The notes below the pieces were generated by a model that was given only the letters and a program-made list of their open reading frames with translations, was not told the DNA's origin and made no database searches. Below, one piece after another: positions 29,741 to 40,873 of a stretch of 64,000 bases of DNA (position 1 is its first letter; the number at the start of each line of letters is the position of its first letter). The position numbers and the translations under genes were made by a program. The DNA comes from Globisporangium splendens (lineage: Eukaryota; Oomycota; Peronosporomycetes; Pythiales; Pythiaceae), in assembly GCA_006386115.1 (NCBI GenBank), contig VFIW01000039.1:1-64000 (forward strand), written 5' to 3'.

Positions 29741-29757
29741 CGCATTCCTTAATTTGC
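29741..29757 (+). promoter_or_regulatory. Probable Inr+FPR core promoter, transporter copy 4
   Basis: CGCATTCCTTAATTTGC matches CATTYYNCAWTTT except for one base. It lies 79 bases before the ATG at 29820. The surrounding DNA is unrelated to the other copies. Confidence 0.55.
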
Positions 29758-29819
29758 TTTCCAGTGCACAAGTGCCATCGAGAGAGAGAGAGAGAGAGCC
29801 AAGCGTTTCCTTATCAAGT

Positions 29820-31370
29820 ATGGCTGGCGGCGTAGCAACCAACGTCCAAGACAACTACGTGTTTGATGATGCGCCGACCGAGGGCACCCGCACGTACGCG
29901 ATCATCGTGTGCATCTTCGCGTCGCTCGGCGGTCTCTTCTTCGGGTATGATCAAGGTGTGACGGGCGGTGTCCTCGTCATGGACTCGTTTGTGAACGACT
30001 GGTGCGTGGGCTGGCATGGCCAGACGTACGAAGAGTGCACGGTCAAGTCGTCCCTCTTGCCAAACCGCTGGATTGACTACACGTTGTGGTACAACATGAC
30101 GTACAACATTGGTTGCATCTTCGGTGCGTTGTTGGGCGGCTGGGTGGCCGACATGTTCGGTCGTCGCGTGACTATCTTCAACGCGGGTTTGCTGTTCTGC
30201 ATCGGCACGTCGTGGGTGTGCTTTTGTCCGTCTGGTGCCCACGCTTCGCTGCTGATTGCGCGTGTCGTCCAAGGCATGGGTGTGGGCAACTCCTCGTTCT
30301 CGCTGCCAATCTTCGGTGCTGAGATGGCTCCAAAGGAACTCCGTGGCTTCCTGTCCGGTTTCATGCAGATGACGATCGTGACGGGTCTCTTGTTGGCCAA
30401 CATCGTGAACCAGATCGTGAAAGATGACAAGCACGGCTGGCGTGTGACCAACGGTGTGGCCATGGCTGCTCCGATCGTCGTGATGCTCGGCATCTTCTTC
30501 GTGCCGGAGAGTCCGCGTTGGACGTACTTGCATAAGGGCAAGGACGCTGCCGAGACTGTGCTCAAGAAGCTTCGCCAGACCGAGAACGTCAGCCGCGAGT
30601 TGAACGCCATCGGCGACCAGATCGCGGAAGAAGGCGAGCCAGTGGGCTGGAAGGAGCTGCTGCAGCCATCGATCTTGAAGCGTGTGTCCATCGCGATGTT
30701 CCTCCAGGTGTTGCAGCAGGCGACGGGTATCAACCCAATGTTCTCGTACGGTGGTCTGATCTTCAAGGATGTGGTGGGCGACGGTATCTTGTCGGTGCTG
30801 ATCTTGTCGATCGTGAACTTTGTGAGCACGATTCCAGCGATGCGCTGGGTGGACACGTTCGGTCGCCGCCAGTTGCTGTTGATCGGTGCCGTGGGTATGG
30901 TGTTGGGCCACGTGGTGTCGGGTATCTCGTTCACTGCTGGCTGCGACGGTAACACGGACGACTCTGGGTGCTCGAAGGGTGCGGGGTACATCATTATCAT
31001 CGGTACGGCGTTCTTCATCTTCAACTTTGCCATCTCGTGGGGTCCAGTGTGCTGGATCTACCCTGCCGAGATCTTCCCGTTGAACGTGCGCGCCAAGGCC
31101 GTGTCGCTCTCGACCATGGCAAACTGGGTCATGGGCACGTGCATGACGTGGGTGGTGAAGCTTTTCCCGTCTCTGAACATCAACGGCGTGTTCTTCCTGT
31201 TCTGTGGCACGTGCATCTGCTCGGGCGTGTTTGTGTACTTTTTGTGCCCAGAGACCAAGGGCATCCTCTTGGAGGACATCGAGGCGCTCTTCCACAAGGG
31301 CGATGGCTACAAGAAGAACAACGCGTCGCCAAAGTACGTGGAAGTGGAGACCCCTGTGCAAGCCGCTTAA
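29820..31370 (+). CDS. MFS sugar porter, array copy 4
   Basis: 516 aa. I chose the ATG at 29820 (MAGGVATNVQDN), which matches the other copies. The frame is open for 97 more codons to 29529, but that extension is Arg/Glu/Ala-rich with a GA microsatellite (29780-29798) and spans the likely promoter. The protein is intermediate: most of its length and its C-terminus match copies 1-3, but NQIVKDDK and AAETVLKK match copies 5 and 6, and residues near the start (NYVFDD, VKSSLLPNRW) are its own. DNA homology to the other copies is confined to the coding region; both flanks are unique. It should therefore be regulated separately. Confidence 0.93.
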   Translation: MAGGVATNVQDNYVFDDAPTEGTRTYAIIVCIFASLGGLFFGYDQGVTGGVLVMDSFVNDWCVGWHGQTYEECTVKSSLLPNRWIDYTLWYNMTYNIGCIFGALLGGWVADMFGRRVTIFNAGLLFCIGTSWVCFCPSGAHASLLIARVVQGMGVGNSSFSLPIFGAEMAPKELRGFLSGFMQMTIVTGLLLANIVNQIVKDDKHGWRVTNGVAMAAPIVVMLGIFFVPESPRWTYLHKGKDAAETVLKKLRQTENVSRELNAIGDQIAEEGEPVGWKELLQPSILKRVSIAMFLQVLQQATGINPMFSYGGLIFKDVVGDGILSVLILSIVNFVSTIPAMRWVDTFGRRQLLLIGAVGMVLGHVVSGISFTAGCDGNTDDSGCSKGAGYIIIIGTAFFIFNFAISWGPVCWIYPAEIFPLNVRAKAVSLSTMANWVMGTCMTWVVKLFPSLNINGVFFLFCGTCICSGVFVYFLCPETKGILLEDIEALFHKGDGYKKNNASPKYVEVETPVQAA

Positions 31371-31611
31371 GTTTCTTCGGTCGTTCAGTAGCTCTTCGAG
31401 TCCCGTCCTCTTTGATCCTTCTGAAATTGTTGTTTTGTTAAGATTTCGCTATCGAAAGAAAGTGTGCACTTTCTGAACCGAAAGGTGTTGCCTCTATTCC
31501 TTGTGTCATTCGCTGACTTATGGTAGCTAACTAATAACTTGGTTGGGGTACGTGAAGTCTTCATGTATCGTGGTGGCGCCTGCAGGCAAGAGGACAAGTA
31601 TGCGTCAGTAT

Positions 31612-32502
31612 CTACTCGGTGGAACTGGCAGATTCAGTCTCGGAAGTGGAGTCAAGCGACGTACTGTTGGACTTGTTCATGGCTGGTATTGGTGCCGTGT
31701 GGAGCCTCGGAGATGTCGCAAACGCGGCGATTTTGGCGCGTTGCTGGTGCTTTTGCATCTGCTTCTTTGTATAGCAGCTCAACGTCAATAGTGCGAGCAA
31801 TGTGATCACGATGCCGCCGATGAGGAGCAGTAATTGCGGGAGTGTCAGCTTTTTCTCCGAGCCTGACGCTGTAGACGCAAGGATATCCTGCGTTTGTTTG
31901 CCGATGAACGTCCACACGAGCGAGTGCGGGATTCCGCCAACAATTGCTGTGACAAAGAACCGCCAGAGCGAGATATCCATGATCGCGAGTCCATAGCACT
32001 TGACCGCATTGGGGAGCCTCGATAGCTGGACGAGCAAAAGCGGTCTCCAATCGCGGCTCTGCAAGACCCCACCGACGACTTGAAACGCGCGGAAGTTGTT
32101 TTGCAAGTACACACCAATGTGCTGTTTGAGGAAGTGCCTCCCAACGAAGAATGCCGTCACGCCACCACTGGCTTTTCCGATGACGCTGACGACGACTCCA
32201 ATCGGGATGCCGAACAAGGAGCCTGCGGCGATCTCAAACAGCGAACATGGGAAGCAAAATGGGAGTGTCGCCCAGATCAGCAGCGGGATGGTGGTCGTGC
32301 CAGGCACTTTGTGTGCCTCGATCCAGGACTTAATGTCGTCCAGGTACGTCTTGGTCTTCACGAACTTTTGCAACAACACAATGAGCACAACTACGATGAC
32401 GAGCGTGAGAACCGACTTGAGGATTCGCTTTCGCCGCGCCGCTTTGGAGACAACGGGGGTCACTGGCCTGCGTTGCAGCTCGACCACCTGCACCTTGGCC
32501 AT
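31612..32502 (-). CDS. VTT-domain (TVP38/TMEM64, DedA-like) membrane protein, 296 aa
   Basis: Polytopic membrane protein of the VTT (SNARE-associated Golgi) superfamily, some members of which are lipid scramblases of the ER and Golgi. A basic N-terminus (ARRKRILK) precedes a first helix at about 30-48. The VTT core spans about 75-215: FEIAAGSLFG with its re-entrant loop, GRHFLK, LSRLPNAVKCYGLAIMDIS and IVGGIPHSLVWTFIGK, which match the family's R-P-N and G-x-P-x pattern. A last helix lies at about 228-248, then a Ser/Thr-rich cytosolic tail. ATG at 32502 begins MAKVQVVEL. Single exon. It sits between transporter copies 4 and 5 and is not evidently linked to them in function. Confidence 0.88.
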   Translation of the reverse strand: MAKVQVVELQRRPVTPVVSKAARRKRILKSVLTLVIVVVLIVLLQKFVKTKTYLDDIKSWIEAHKVPGTTTIPLLIWATLPFCFPCSLFEIAAGSLFGIPIGVVVSVIGKASGGVTAFFVGRHFLKQHIGVYLQNNFRAFQVVGGVLQSRDWRPLLLVQLSRLPNAVKCYGLAIMDISLWRFFVTAIVGGIPHSLVWTFIGKQTQDILASTASGSEKKLTLPQLLLLIGGIVITLLALLTLSCYTKKQMQKHQQRAKIAAFATSPRLHTAPIPAMNKSNSTSLDSTSETESASSTE

Positions 32503-33049
32503 CGGTCAAGTATTGTTGTCGATGATCGTCTTTCTCTCTGGTTGGAGTTGTCCAGCGACGCGCAGCGTTGATGCCGCGTCAACGTCAATGACGCCACTCA
32601 GTCAGTATTGAACGCAGCTGGAGACCAACGAAGGGGGGGGTAGATATTAGGCATGTGTCATGCTCGTTGCAGAACCCTGTACGCACTCTGGCGACTCGGA
32701 GTGAGCATGTGGGTGCATCTCTACACTCTTCGTTGAGAATGGTGGGGATGCATGTCCTGATTCTGTCTCGTTTTTTGGACTGCGTTCGGATTAGAAAAGA
32801 ATCCGAACTCAACTCAGAACATTTAGCAGAGTATATTAAATTAAAGATGAATATCGGTAGTGCTAAGTTCGCATAGCTTGCATGATGGACACAGCTGGTG
32901 TCCGAGTGAAGTGGACAGCTCTTAATCTTCTTTCTTTTCATGGATGTAAATGAAGCAGCTTTGAACTCCTCCATCGGCAGTGTTGTCTCATTGCGTTCTA
33001 TTTCATTGTCTATGGAACCAGTCTATAAAGGCATGATGTGTCTATTTCT
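32503..33049. other. Intergenic
   Basis: Contains a run of eight G (32633-32640) and the VTT gene's promoter side. No gene seen. Confidence 0.6.
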
Positions 33050-33703
33050 CTATGATAAGATGAATCCAAGAGCCATGCGAGCTTCCGTTGCATCGCGATC
33101 TTTGTCCCGTGGCCGCAGCAGCTCCTCTTGAGGCTCAGACTTCGTGGTGATTTGATCATTCCTATTGAGCACGTAATGCACGCTCTCCAGATTGTCCAGC
33201 ACTGCGTAGAGTCCTTCGATCACGTTCGCTTCGAGCTTGCGCTGCTGGAGTTTGCCATCCATGTGGAAATAAAATTGAAATGTACACTGGTAGCTCACTT
33301 CCCGATCAATCAGGTGATCTACGAGCTCTTTGTCCAGAACAATGTGGGGAAACAGATTGACGATCGTCTGCATCGTATATCTTGTGTGCACCAAGCCTTG
33401 CAGAGAAATTACCGGCGCTTCACCATGGCAGTTGGTGCCGCCCCATATCTGGAACGATAGGAGCTCAAATTGAAGGCACGTATCCCGCAACCAGAATTGC
33501 TCCCACCCAGAAGGACTCGAAGCCGTGCTGTTCATTTCAGATCGAAAAGCAGAGAGGGAGGATATCCTTTGACCAGAAGCGGAATCCCCATTTGCGGACT
33601 CGGCTCGTGCACTCTGGCTGAAGCTGATTTCAAGGGCTGGAAAATGGGTCGTGCTGGGCTTGCTGCTATCGATGGTGCTGCTAAAGTCGCCGTCAAGATC
33701 CAC
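33050..33703 (-). CDS. Partial paralogue of the bZIP-like gene at 44744 (C-terminal domain only)
   Basis: The frame encodes up to 217 residues. The last 140 match the C-terminal domain of the 306-aa protein at 44744-45664: PVISLQGLVHTRYTMQTIVNLFPHIV against PVICLQGTLHGTSTLKTIVNAFPHVI, then L-DHLIDREVSYQC against L-DRLVNQKVCYLC, then DG-L-LEA-V--GL--LDNL--V--VL. The frame begins at a GTG just inside an in-frame stop (33728-33730), and the only internal ATG is at 33535, within the conserved part. Either a 5' exon with the basic/zipper part was missed, or this is a truncated duplicate. I found no clear basic region upstream. Function of the shared domain is unknown. Confidence 0.6.
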   Translation of the reverse strand: MDLDGDFSSTIDSSKPSTTHFPALEISFSQSARAESANGDSASGQRISSLSAFRSEMNSTASSPSGWEQFWLRDTCLQFELLSFQIWGGTNCHGEAPVISLQGLVHTRYTMQTIVNLFPHIVLDKELVDHLIDREVSYQCTFQFYFHMDGKLQQRKLEANVIEGLYAVLDNLESVHYVLNRNDQITTKSEPQEELLRPRDKDRDATEARMALGFILS

Positions 33704-36700
33704 TCCTCGGAGCTTATGTTGGATCCATCATCCACTGCCCAAAGGCTCTCGTTGGATCGCTTGAAATATCGATGACTTCTCTCGTAAGAACTTTGTTCCA
33801 CTCTTAGCAGTTCGTTGCTGTGTCTGTGGTGCTGGTTCGTTTACACGATTTTTCTGTTGTGCGTGGAAGTATACAATGTTGCATGCATGTGCTCGTTCCG
33901 TGTTCTTGGGCTCAGGTATTCCGTTTCTTGAAACGCAGCAATGATAGCAGGAGGAGGCTGTCTCTCATCAGAAGGAGCGATTCTGCAACACACGCCTTTC
34001 CCTCAGAAGGCGTCCGTGGCAGTGTTCTTCTTCTTTCAGTCTATTTGAAGCTCCTGTTTTTCTTTTTTTGATCTCAAACTTTCAGGATCAAATATCGTCG
34101 CTGAAGCGCACAGTCTCACTTGTCCTCGCATGTTCGCAATGTTCTCCGTTCAATTTCGCATCTCGTTTGTGACGCGGATCAGTCAGCCACGCACATGCTA
34201 CTCATTCCCAAGTCAAGAGAAAAGTCACTCCGTCACAAAAAGTGATCCAAGTCTGATCCACGAGTCATCAGAAAAAGACTGGTCAATCATGTGGTCACTG
34301 TCCCACATATTCCAATAGGAAAGATAAACGTACCTGGCGCCTTGATGGTTTTCGTTTACTCTCGGACCGATTGTTTTGACCTGAGGAAACTTTGTGCTTG
34401 GCGTCGATGACTGACTCACTTTCTCACTTTTTTGGCTGAATGCACTTGAGTCAACATCACCATGTAATCTGTCAGTCTTGATTTCTTCGAAATTGCCAAA
34501 AATTTGGAGAGCAAAAAACAGTTCTGACCGGTTAGTTAAGTTGCCATCGGATGCCAGTTTTCTCGAATGCATGTCTTTACCTTGTATTCATGCGGTGGTT
34601 TCCCTTTACTTCTTTGAGTGGGGTGCAGTTTGGTGACGCTTGAGCGCGAGACGCTCGATTTGTTCTTCGAGTAGTGCGTCGTGGGTGTTACAGGAGTGTT
34701 CGCCAAGTCGCTTGTCGTTTTGTCCTGCTACAGGTATCTGAAAGCTGAGCAGCAGTGGCATTTTTTCCACAGATGTGCGTGTTTCACTAAGCTTTTGCAC
34801 GCGCCAATGCTTCAAGACTACTTCAAGAAAAACACGATAAATTCAGGCTGCTCCAATGACGATTAGCCCCGGACATGACGAATTTGAGTTCGACGACGCT
34901 TTGTCACGATCCTGCTCGTTGCTCTAGGCACTTGACATCTTTCTCGTTTGTAATCGAACGCGTTGTGTACCACGGCAGCGCTTTCCATTGATGCCCCGAC
35001 GAACAAAGGAATGTTGGATTGCTTGAGCCTTTCGTGCTCTTTCGCGATAATTCTTGAAAAGTAACAAAACTCGCAGCAACTCAAGTGGGGAGCAAAGCAC
35101 GACAATGATCGCCTTTGTCGGGTCGATTTCTCTAGATTGGTTTCGTTTGCATGCTTCACTCTCGTCGCATGGCACACTGGCGTTGTTGCAGATTTCTGCA
35201 TGAGTAAACAATAAAAACTCGATCAAGCGACATGTAGGGAGAGGATATGAGCTCTCCTACGTGCCATTAAATCGAGTTTCTCTTTCCATAGGCTGACAGT
35301 AGTGCAAATCGTTCGACGGAGTGCGCGATGGACTTTGTGGAATGCAATAGTCAAGATAGTTTCGGCGACGCGCAACACAACCACGATCCTAGCACCATAG
35401 AAGTGACAGACCGTGGCCATCTCCTTCTGGAAACCAAGGAAGTGCTAGCACGATGACCGCTGCCATCGATGTTCACTGCTGTGGAGAATTCGCACCACAG
35501 GTGAACTTACCAAAGCACACCTCGAGTGTTGTGTTATCGCCTCAGACATCTTCTATTGCTGTCGAGGTTTACCAGAGCCTGGATCACCTGAAGGTACATG
35601 GAGTCGCTCACAGACGAATTGGTTTGATGTACGATTCATCTCTCTTGCATGCAGCCACAGGGAGTACGATTTGTCTGCGATGGATCGATATATTGAACTC
35701 AAAAACTGCTCGACTTCTCGTGATCTCCACCAAAAGTTGCATTTTCGAGGTAACTTTACACGGCCAGGGATGCCTGATTGCTGGACTGCACCTTTTCACT
35801 ATGCAGCTCTGCAGTGAACATCGAACGCCACTCTCATTGTCAGTCTTGAAACATTGCACCCGCATAAAATAGCTCCACAGCCACGACGCAACGGCAAAAG
35901 AGCATTTGACAATGCACACAGTCACTTACACTTGTCTCGTTCCGTTTGCGCCTCACGCGATACGCAATGAGTCTGTCCTTCCGCACTGCAGATGTGGGCA
36001 CGCAGACGTCCACAGCACCATCAGACAATCTTGCTGCGTGTTGGTTGATTGCTCTTCACCAACAACGATCGTGGTGTCTCTCTTGCACAACGATTAGACG
36101 CACCAGCAGCAGCTAAAGACGCGCGACTCGCCACTGGCGTCTCAGACACAGCCACTCGTACGACGCTGCGGCACTTCTTCGCATTCTGCGCCGCGTTCTC
36201 GCGCTTCTGTTTTCAATCAGCATGCATTTTCCTTTGCGCGAAACACAGAGCTGCACTCACGTCTGATTGGCTGCAAGTAATATTTTGAATAAGGGTGCAT
36301 TTGCAAAAGCTGTTTCTAAAGAAGTAGTTGAGAATGGATATGTTCGCCCTTCATTGGAATGCGTACTTTGTTGTTGATGCTGTTCGTTGAGCGAAAACGT
36401 GAAAATACGTATCGCACCGAGTCGAACACCGTAGCGTCGAACAGAAATCTCGATGGATTGATATTGATTTGCTGAGTCTAGGATTACGCGGGAGAAGATG
36501 CTTCAGCACTTGGATGCTGCATCACTCTCCCATTCAACTTGCCCTCACGCAAAAGTTTAATTGAGAGCTGCACACGCACTACACTGGTCGTTACTGTAGA
36601 CTCTCGAATACTAGAGTCATATTTTGAGCTCTTCCCCATCCGAAGTAATATGCTCGATTAACGGAAAACGCGCAACTTTGAGTGGATAACTGTAATGTGA

Positions 36701-37390
36701 GATGACATTTCTGTTCAGCGCCATCTTCTTTAATGATTTACGCTGTTCATGCATGGGTGGAAATGATCGTGTTGGGATAAAAACGGCGTTTTGAAACGAT
36801 TTTGACTCCGCAAACACGACGATTTCAAAAATGTCAAAGCGCCGTTTTGTGCTCAAAATGAGAAGGTGTTCACCCTTCCGCGAACATTGGCTCTATTAGT
36901 TGTGTGTAGCATTTTAGCTTTACTGAACGCAACGCCGTCTTTCGTTTGGCACTGCTTTGACACTTGTTGACAAATGTGACCGCCAACAACTGGACATAAG
37001 CTTATTGACCGCGCATAACCCTTGGAGACCCCGAAAGCCCTGCCTTCTCTTTGAAATGGAGAACACAAACTCTCTTCTCACAATTCTTACTTCAATTATG
37101 AGATTTCCAAAGAGCTGCATAGATCTTATTAGACAACTGTACGCAGCAGTGGTGTTCTAAATCACTGCAATTCTCCTCACAGCGTCCAGTCGGGTAACGG
37201 ACAGACCAGATTCATAGTTTTGCAGAACGACAGTTAGGACCAGAGATACATCAGCACGGGGTATCAAACCCATTCTGATTTCACTTCCAATGAGACGTTG
37301 CATATATTGGAGACAACGTACAACCGCTATCCAGCACAAAATACACCCAGATCGGTTCAGGCCAACCAGGAAAGCACAGGGTCACTAGCT
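33704..37390. other. Long intergenic region upstream of the partial paralogue
   Basis: 3.7 kb without a recognisable gene. A minus-strand frame around 34620-34700 encodes a short heptad-like stretch (DALLEEQIERLALKR) that could be a lost zipper exon of the partial gene, but the join is not supported. A plus-strand 139-codon ATG frame at 35453-35872 has no domain. TTTTGATTTTTT-like A/T runs occur near 34055. Confidence 0.45.
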
Positions 37391-38941
37391 TTAAGCGTTT
37401 TGCACTGGGGTCTCCACCTCCACGTACTTTGGCGATCCGTTGGCGTTCGTCTTCACTTCTCCCTTGTGGAAGAGCGCCTCGATGTCCTCCAAGAGGATGC
37501 CCTTGGTCTCTGGGCACAAGTAGTACACGAACACACCCGAGATCACACACGTGCCAGCGAACAAGAAGAACACGCCGTTGATGTTCAGAGACGGGAAAAG
37601 CTTCACGATCCACGTCATGCACGTGCCCATGACCCAGTTCGCCATGGTCGAGAGCGACACGGCCTTGGCGCGCACGTTCAACGGGAAGATCTCGGCAGGG
37701 TAGATCCAGCACACTGGACCCCACGAGATGGCAAAGTTGAAGATGAAGAACGCCGTACCGATGATAATGATGTACCCCGCACCCTTCGAGCACCCAGAGT
37801 CGTCCGTGTTACCGTCGCAGCCAGCAGTGAACGAGATACCCGACACCACGTGGCCCAACACCATACCCACGGCACCGATCAACAGCAACTGGCGGCGACC
37901 GAACGTGTCCACCCAGCGCATCGCTGGAATCGTGCTCACAAAGTTCACGATCGACAAGATCAGCACCGACAAGATACCGTCGCCCACCACATCCTTGAAG
38001 ATCAGACCACCGTACGAGAACATTGGGTTGATACCCGTCGCCTGCTGCAACACCTGGAGGAACATCGCGATGGACACACGCTTCAAGATCGATGGCTGCA
38101 GCAGCTCCTTCCAGCCCACTGGCTCGCCTTCTTCCGCGATCTGGTCGCCGATGGCGTTCAACTCGCGGCTGACGTTCTCGGTCTGGCGAAGCTTCTTGAG
38201 CACAGTCTCGGCAGCGTCCTTGCCCTTATGCAAGTACGTCCAACGCGGACTCTCCGGCACGAAGAAGATGCCGAGCATCACGACGATCGGAGCAGCCATG
38301 GCCACACCGTTGGTCACACGCCAGCCGTGCTTGTCATCTTTCACGATCTGGTTCACGATGTTGGCCAACAAGAGACCCGTCACGATCGTCATCTGCATGA
38401 AACCGGACAGGAAGCCACGGAGTTCCTTTGGAGCCATCTCAGCACCGAAGATCGGCAGCGAGAACGAAGAGTTGCCGACACCCATGCCTTGGACGGCACG
38501 CGCAAAAAGGAGCGAAGTGCGCGCGCCGGCCGGGCAAAAGCACACCCACGACGTGCCGATGCAGAACAACAAACCCGCGTTGAAGATGGTCACGCGACGA
38601 CCGAACTTGTCAGCGATCCAGCCGCCCAACAGCGCACCGAAGATGCAGCCGACGTTGTACGTCATGTTGTACGCCAGCGTGAAATCCAACCAGCGGTTTG
38701 GCAGCGAGTTGGTGCTGGCCGTGCATTCTTCGTACGTCTGTTCGTGCCACCCCACGCACCAGTCGTTCAGGTACGAGTCCATGACGAGCACACCGCCAGT
38801 CACACCCTGGTCGTATCCGAAGAACAGGCCACCGAGGGACGCGAAGATGCACACGATGATCGCGTACGTGCGCGTGCCCTCCGTTGGCGCATCGTCGAAC
38901 CCGTGGTTCTCTTGGACGTTGATTGCGACGCCGCCAGCCAT
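37391..38941 (-). CDS. MFS sugar porter, array copy 5 (mosaic)
   Basis: 516 aa with intact motifs. It is a visible hybrid: residues 1 to about 265 and about 395 to 516 match copy 6 (MAGGVAINVQENHGFDD, TASTNSLPNRWLDF, AGTCVISGVFVYYLC, GEVKTNANGS), but the middle, about 268-395, matches copies 1-4 (EEGEPVGWKELLQPSILKRV, GISFTAGCDG, CSKGAGYIIIIG), where copy 6 reads EEGDAVGWLDLLEPSILRRV and CKKSYGYVILIG. A 0.4-kb gene-conversion tract is the simplest reading. The last residues are NA here and IA in copy 6. The frame extends 45 codons upstream, but that part covers the core promoter, so ATG at 38941 is preferred. Confidence 0.95.
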   Translation of the reverse strand: MAGGVAINVQENHGFDDAPTEGTRTYAIIVCIFASLGGLFFGYDQGVTGGVLVMDSYLNDWCVGWHEQTYEECTASTNSLPNRWLDFTLAYNMTYNVGCIFGALLGGWIADKFGRRVTIFNAGLLFCIGTSWVCFCPAGARTSLLFARAVQGMGVGNSSFSLPIFGAEMAPKELRGFLSGFMQMTIVTGLLLANIVNQIVKDDKHGWRVTNGVAMAAPIVVMLGIFFVPESPRWTYLHKGKDAAETVLKKLRQTENVSRELNAIGDQIAEEGEPVGWKELLQPSILKRVSIAMFLQVLQQATGINPMFSYGGLIFKDVVGDGILSVLILSIVNFVSTIPAMRWVDTFGRRQLLLIGAVGMVLGHVVSGISFTAGCDGNTDDSGCSKGAGYIIIIGTAFFIFNFAISWGPVCWIYPAEIFPLNVRAKAVSLSTMANWVMGTCMTWIVKLFPSLNINGVFFLFAGTCVISGVFVYYLCPETKGILLEDIEALFHKGEVKTNANGSPKYVEVETPVQNA

Positions 38942-39021
38942 GACGTTATGGATACTTGATTCGCTGTTTGTATGGCTGTCTTTCTCAGTCGATCGAAGAA
39001 AGTCGCCTGAGTGCTTGAGCA

Positions 39022-39038
39022 GGAATTGAAGAATGAAG
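39022..39038 (-). promoter_or_regulatory. Inr+FPR core promoter, transporter copy 5
   Basis: CTTCATTCTTCAATTCC on the minus strand, 80 bases before the ATG; same core as copy 6 and similar to copies 1-3. Confidence 0.7.
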
Positions 39039-39383
39039 TGGTTTGATCGGACGTCCGAGGCGCTGTGCACGTGCACGAGTGCTGTACAGACGTGCCAACG
39101 ATCACGAGCTTACATCTTCAAGTCAGGCACCGCCCTCTGGTCCACATCTGTCAAGACGTCTCCGTTTCTTTCTGCCTTCCTTCCCGTTGCAGATAGATCG
39201 GATCGGCTTTGCGTGGTGCGCGTGACGTTCTCCCTCGTGGTGCGCTACTTGATTTATTTGGTCACTTGGGCAAGACTGAAGCAACGGTTGTTGTTGTTTG
39301 TTTCGCTGGTGATGCTGTTGAAGTTGGATGATTTCTGTTGCAGATGAGAGAGCTCCGGTTGCTCCATCGTACTTGATTCATTG

Positions 39384-40511
39384 AGATGCACATGTAGTAG
39401 TAGCCAGGTCCCAGGGCAAAAAGTGTAGGTCTTCGCAGATGTGTGTGTTCGTTGGGCCGTTGCGTCTTGTTTTGGTACCGCCCAGCGGCCTGCAAGGTGA
39501 TCTATGAGTTCACTACCCACTCCCACTGCATACTCTGTGCTTGATTGAAGTTCTGTGCAAAATCACGATGGAGCGGGTGATCTGGCGATTACTCTAAGCT
39601 GGTTGTACAAGCCCACAGACAGCGTCACTATCGCTTTCGCCCCACCGAGCGAGCCCTTCTCACTAAGTACGAGTTAGGATCTATACGAATGTAAGCTTTT
39701 TTCCCCAGGTGTTGATGCTGCCTGTACCGGCTTTGCAAAGTTGAAGTTTATCCTCAGACTGATATCCCACCACCCCATTTAGATACTCGACGTTGTGGCA
39801 TTTACTTTACTATATTTTAGTGCAAGTACTGTGCAGTATGAGTATTACGTCGAGCGCGGTAGGATAATAGAAATCTGTGCAACAACTCGTCCGCCCGTTT
39901 AGCCAAAACAGATCCCCGATGCCCGAGTAGTTCAGCTCACGAAGCAAAATCGTGCAGCAGGCTGCTTTGGCCAGCAACAAAACTACTCTGACTCCAAACT
40001 TACTTCTCACTCAAATATCGACTCAAAAGCGTATAGAAAGCAACGTTAGTGTCATTGGGCTTGACTTAATGTGTATGCTCCTGGTTGAAAAAAACTATGG
40101 CATTCAAAAGTACCACAGCATTAGCCAATGCAACACTGATGTTGGGTCACAATGTCCGAAATTATCGGATGCGATCGATTTTTTGACTATATTGCGGGAT
40201 TTCATTTCTACACAATCCCTTGTCCATCAGGCTTGCTTGTAAACTGCACACAGCGCACTATCATAAGAAAATTGTTCAGTAGTACAGAAATCGTGCAAAC
40301 ATGAGTCTCGGTCTAAAATGAAATCGCATCAACAGCAAGGGTCAAAAGATTGCTCTGGGCTGAACGCACTACGTGGTGCTACACTATAATGTCGTGACAC
40401 AACGCACGGTGTCACAGAAGGTCGTCAAGTTCAAGGAAAACATAGACGCTGCCAGAGGTGCCGCCCGTCACCAATTCACTAGCCAAGACACTTTCCCATC
40501 GGTATTCTGGA
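39384..40511. other. Spacer of inverted repeat 2
   Basis: 1128 bp of unique, AT-richer DNA between divergent copies 5 and 6. No gene seen. Regulatory sites beyond the shared 442 bp would have to lie here. Confidence 0.65.
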
Positions 40512-40856
40512 CAATAAATCAAGTACGATGGAGCAACCGGAGCTCTCTCATCTGCAACAGAAATCATCCAACTTCAACAGCATCACCAGCGAAACAAACA
40601 ACAACAACCGTTGCTTCAGTCTTGCCCAAGTGACCAAATAAATCAAGTAGCGCACCACGAGGGAGAACGTCACGCGCACCACGCAAAGCCGATCCGATCT
40701 ATCTGCAACGGGAAGGAAGGCGGAAAGAAACGGAGACGTCTTGACAGATGTGGACCAGAGGGCGGTGCCTGACTTGAAGATGTAAGCTCGTGATCGTTGG
40801 CACGTCTGTACAGCACTCGTGCACGTGCACAGCGCCTCGGACGTCCGATCAAACCA

Positions 40857-40873
40857 CTTCATTCTTCAATTCC
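40857..40873 (+). promoter_or_regulatory. Inr+FPR core promoter, transporter copy 6
   Basis: CTTCATTCTTCAATTCC, 80 bases before the ATG at 40954. Confidence 0.7.

Larger units (their letters stand above)
37391..39383 (-). repeat. Large inverted repeat 2, left arm
   Basis: 1993 bp carrying copy 5 and 442 bp of its upstream DNA, paired with 40512-42504. The upstream parts differ by one base seen (T at about 39174 against C on the other arm) and have equal length. The coding parts differ mainly in the converted middle segment. Confidence 0.88.

Noticed and set aside
29529..29819. 97-residue N-terminal extension of transporter copy 4
   Set aside because: Not shared with any other copy, partly a GA microsatellite, and it begins upstream of the Inr-like site at 29741.
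35453..35872. 139-codon plus-strand ATG frame
   Set aside because: No recognisable domain, no promoter element, and a competing frame on the other strand; chance is as likely.
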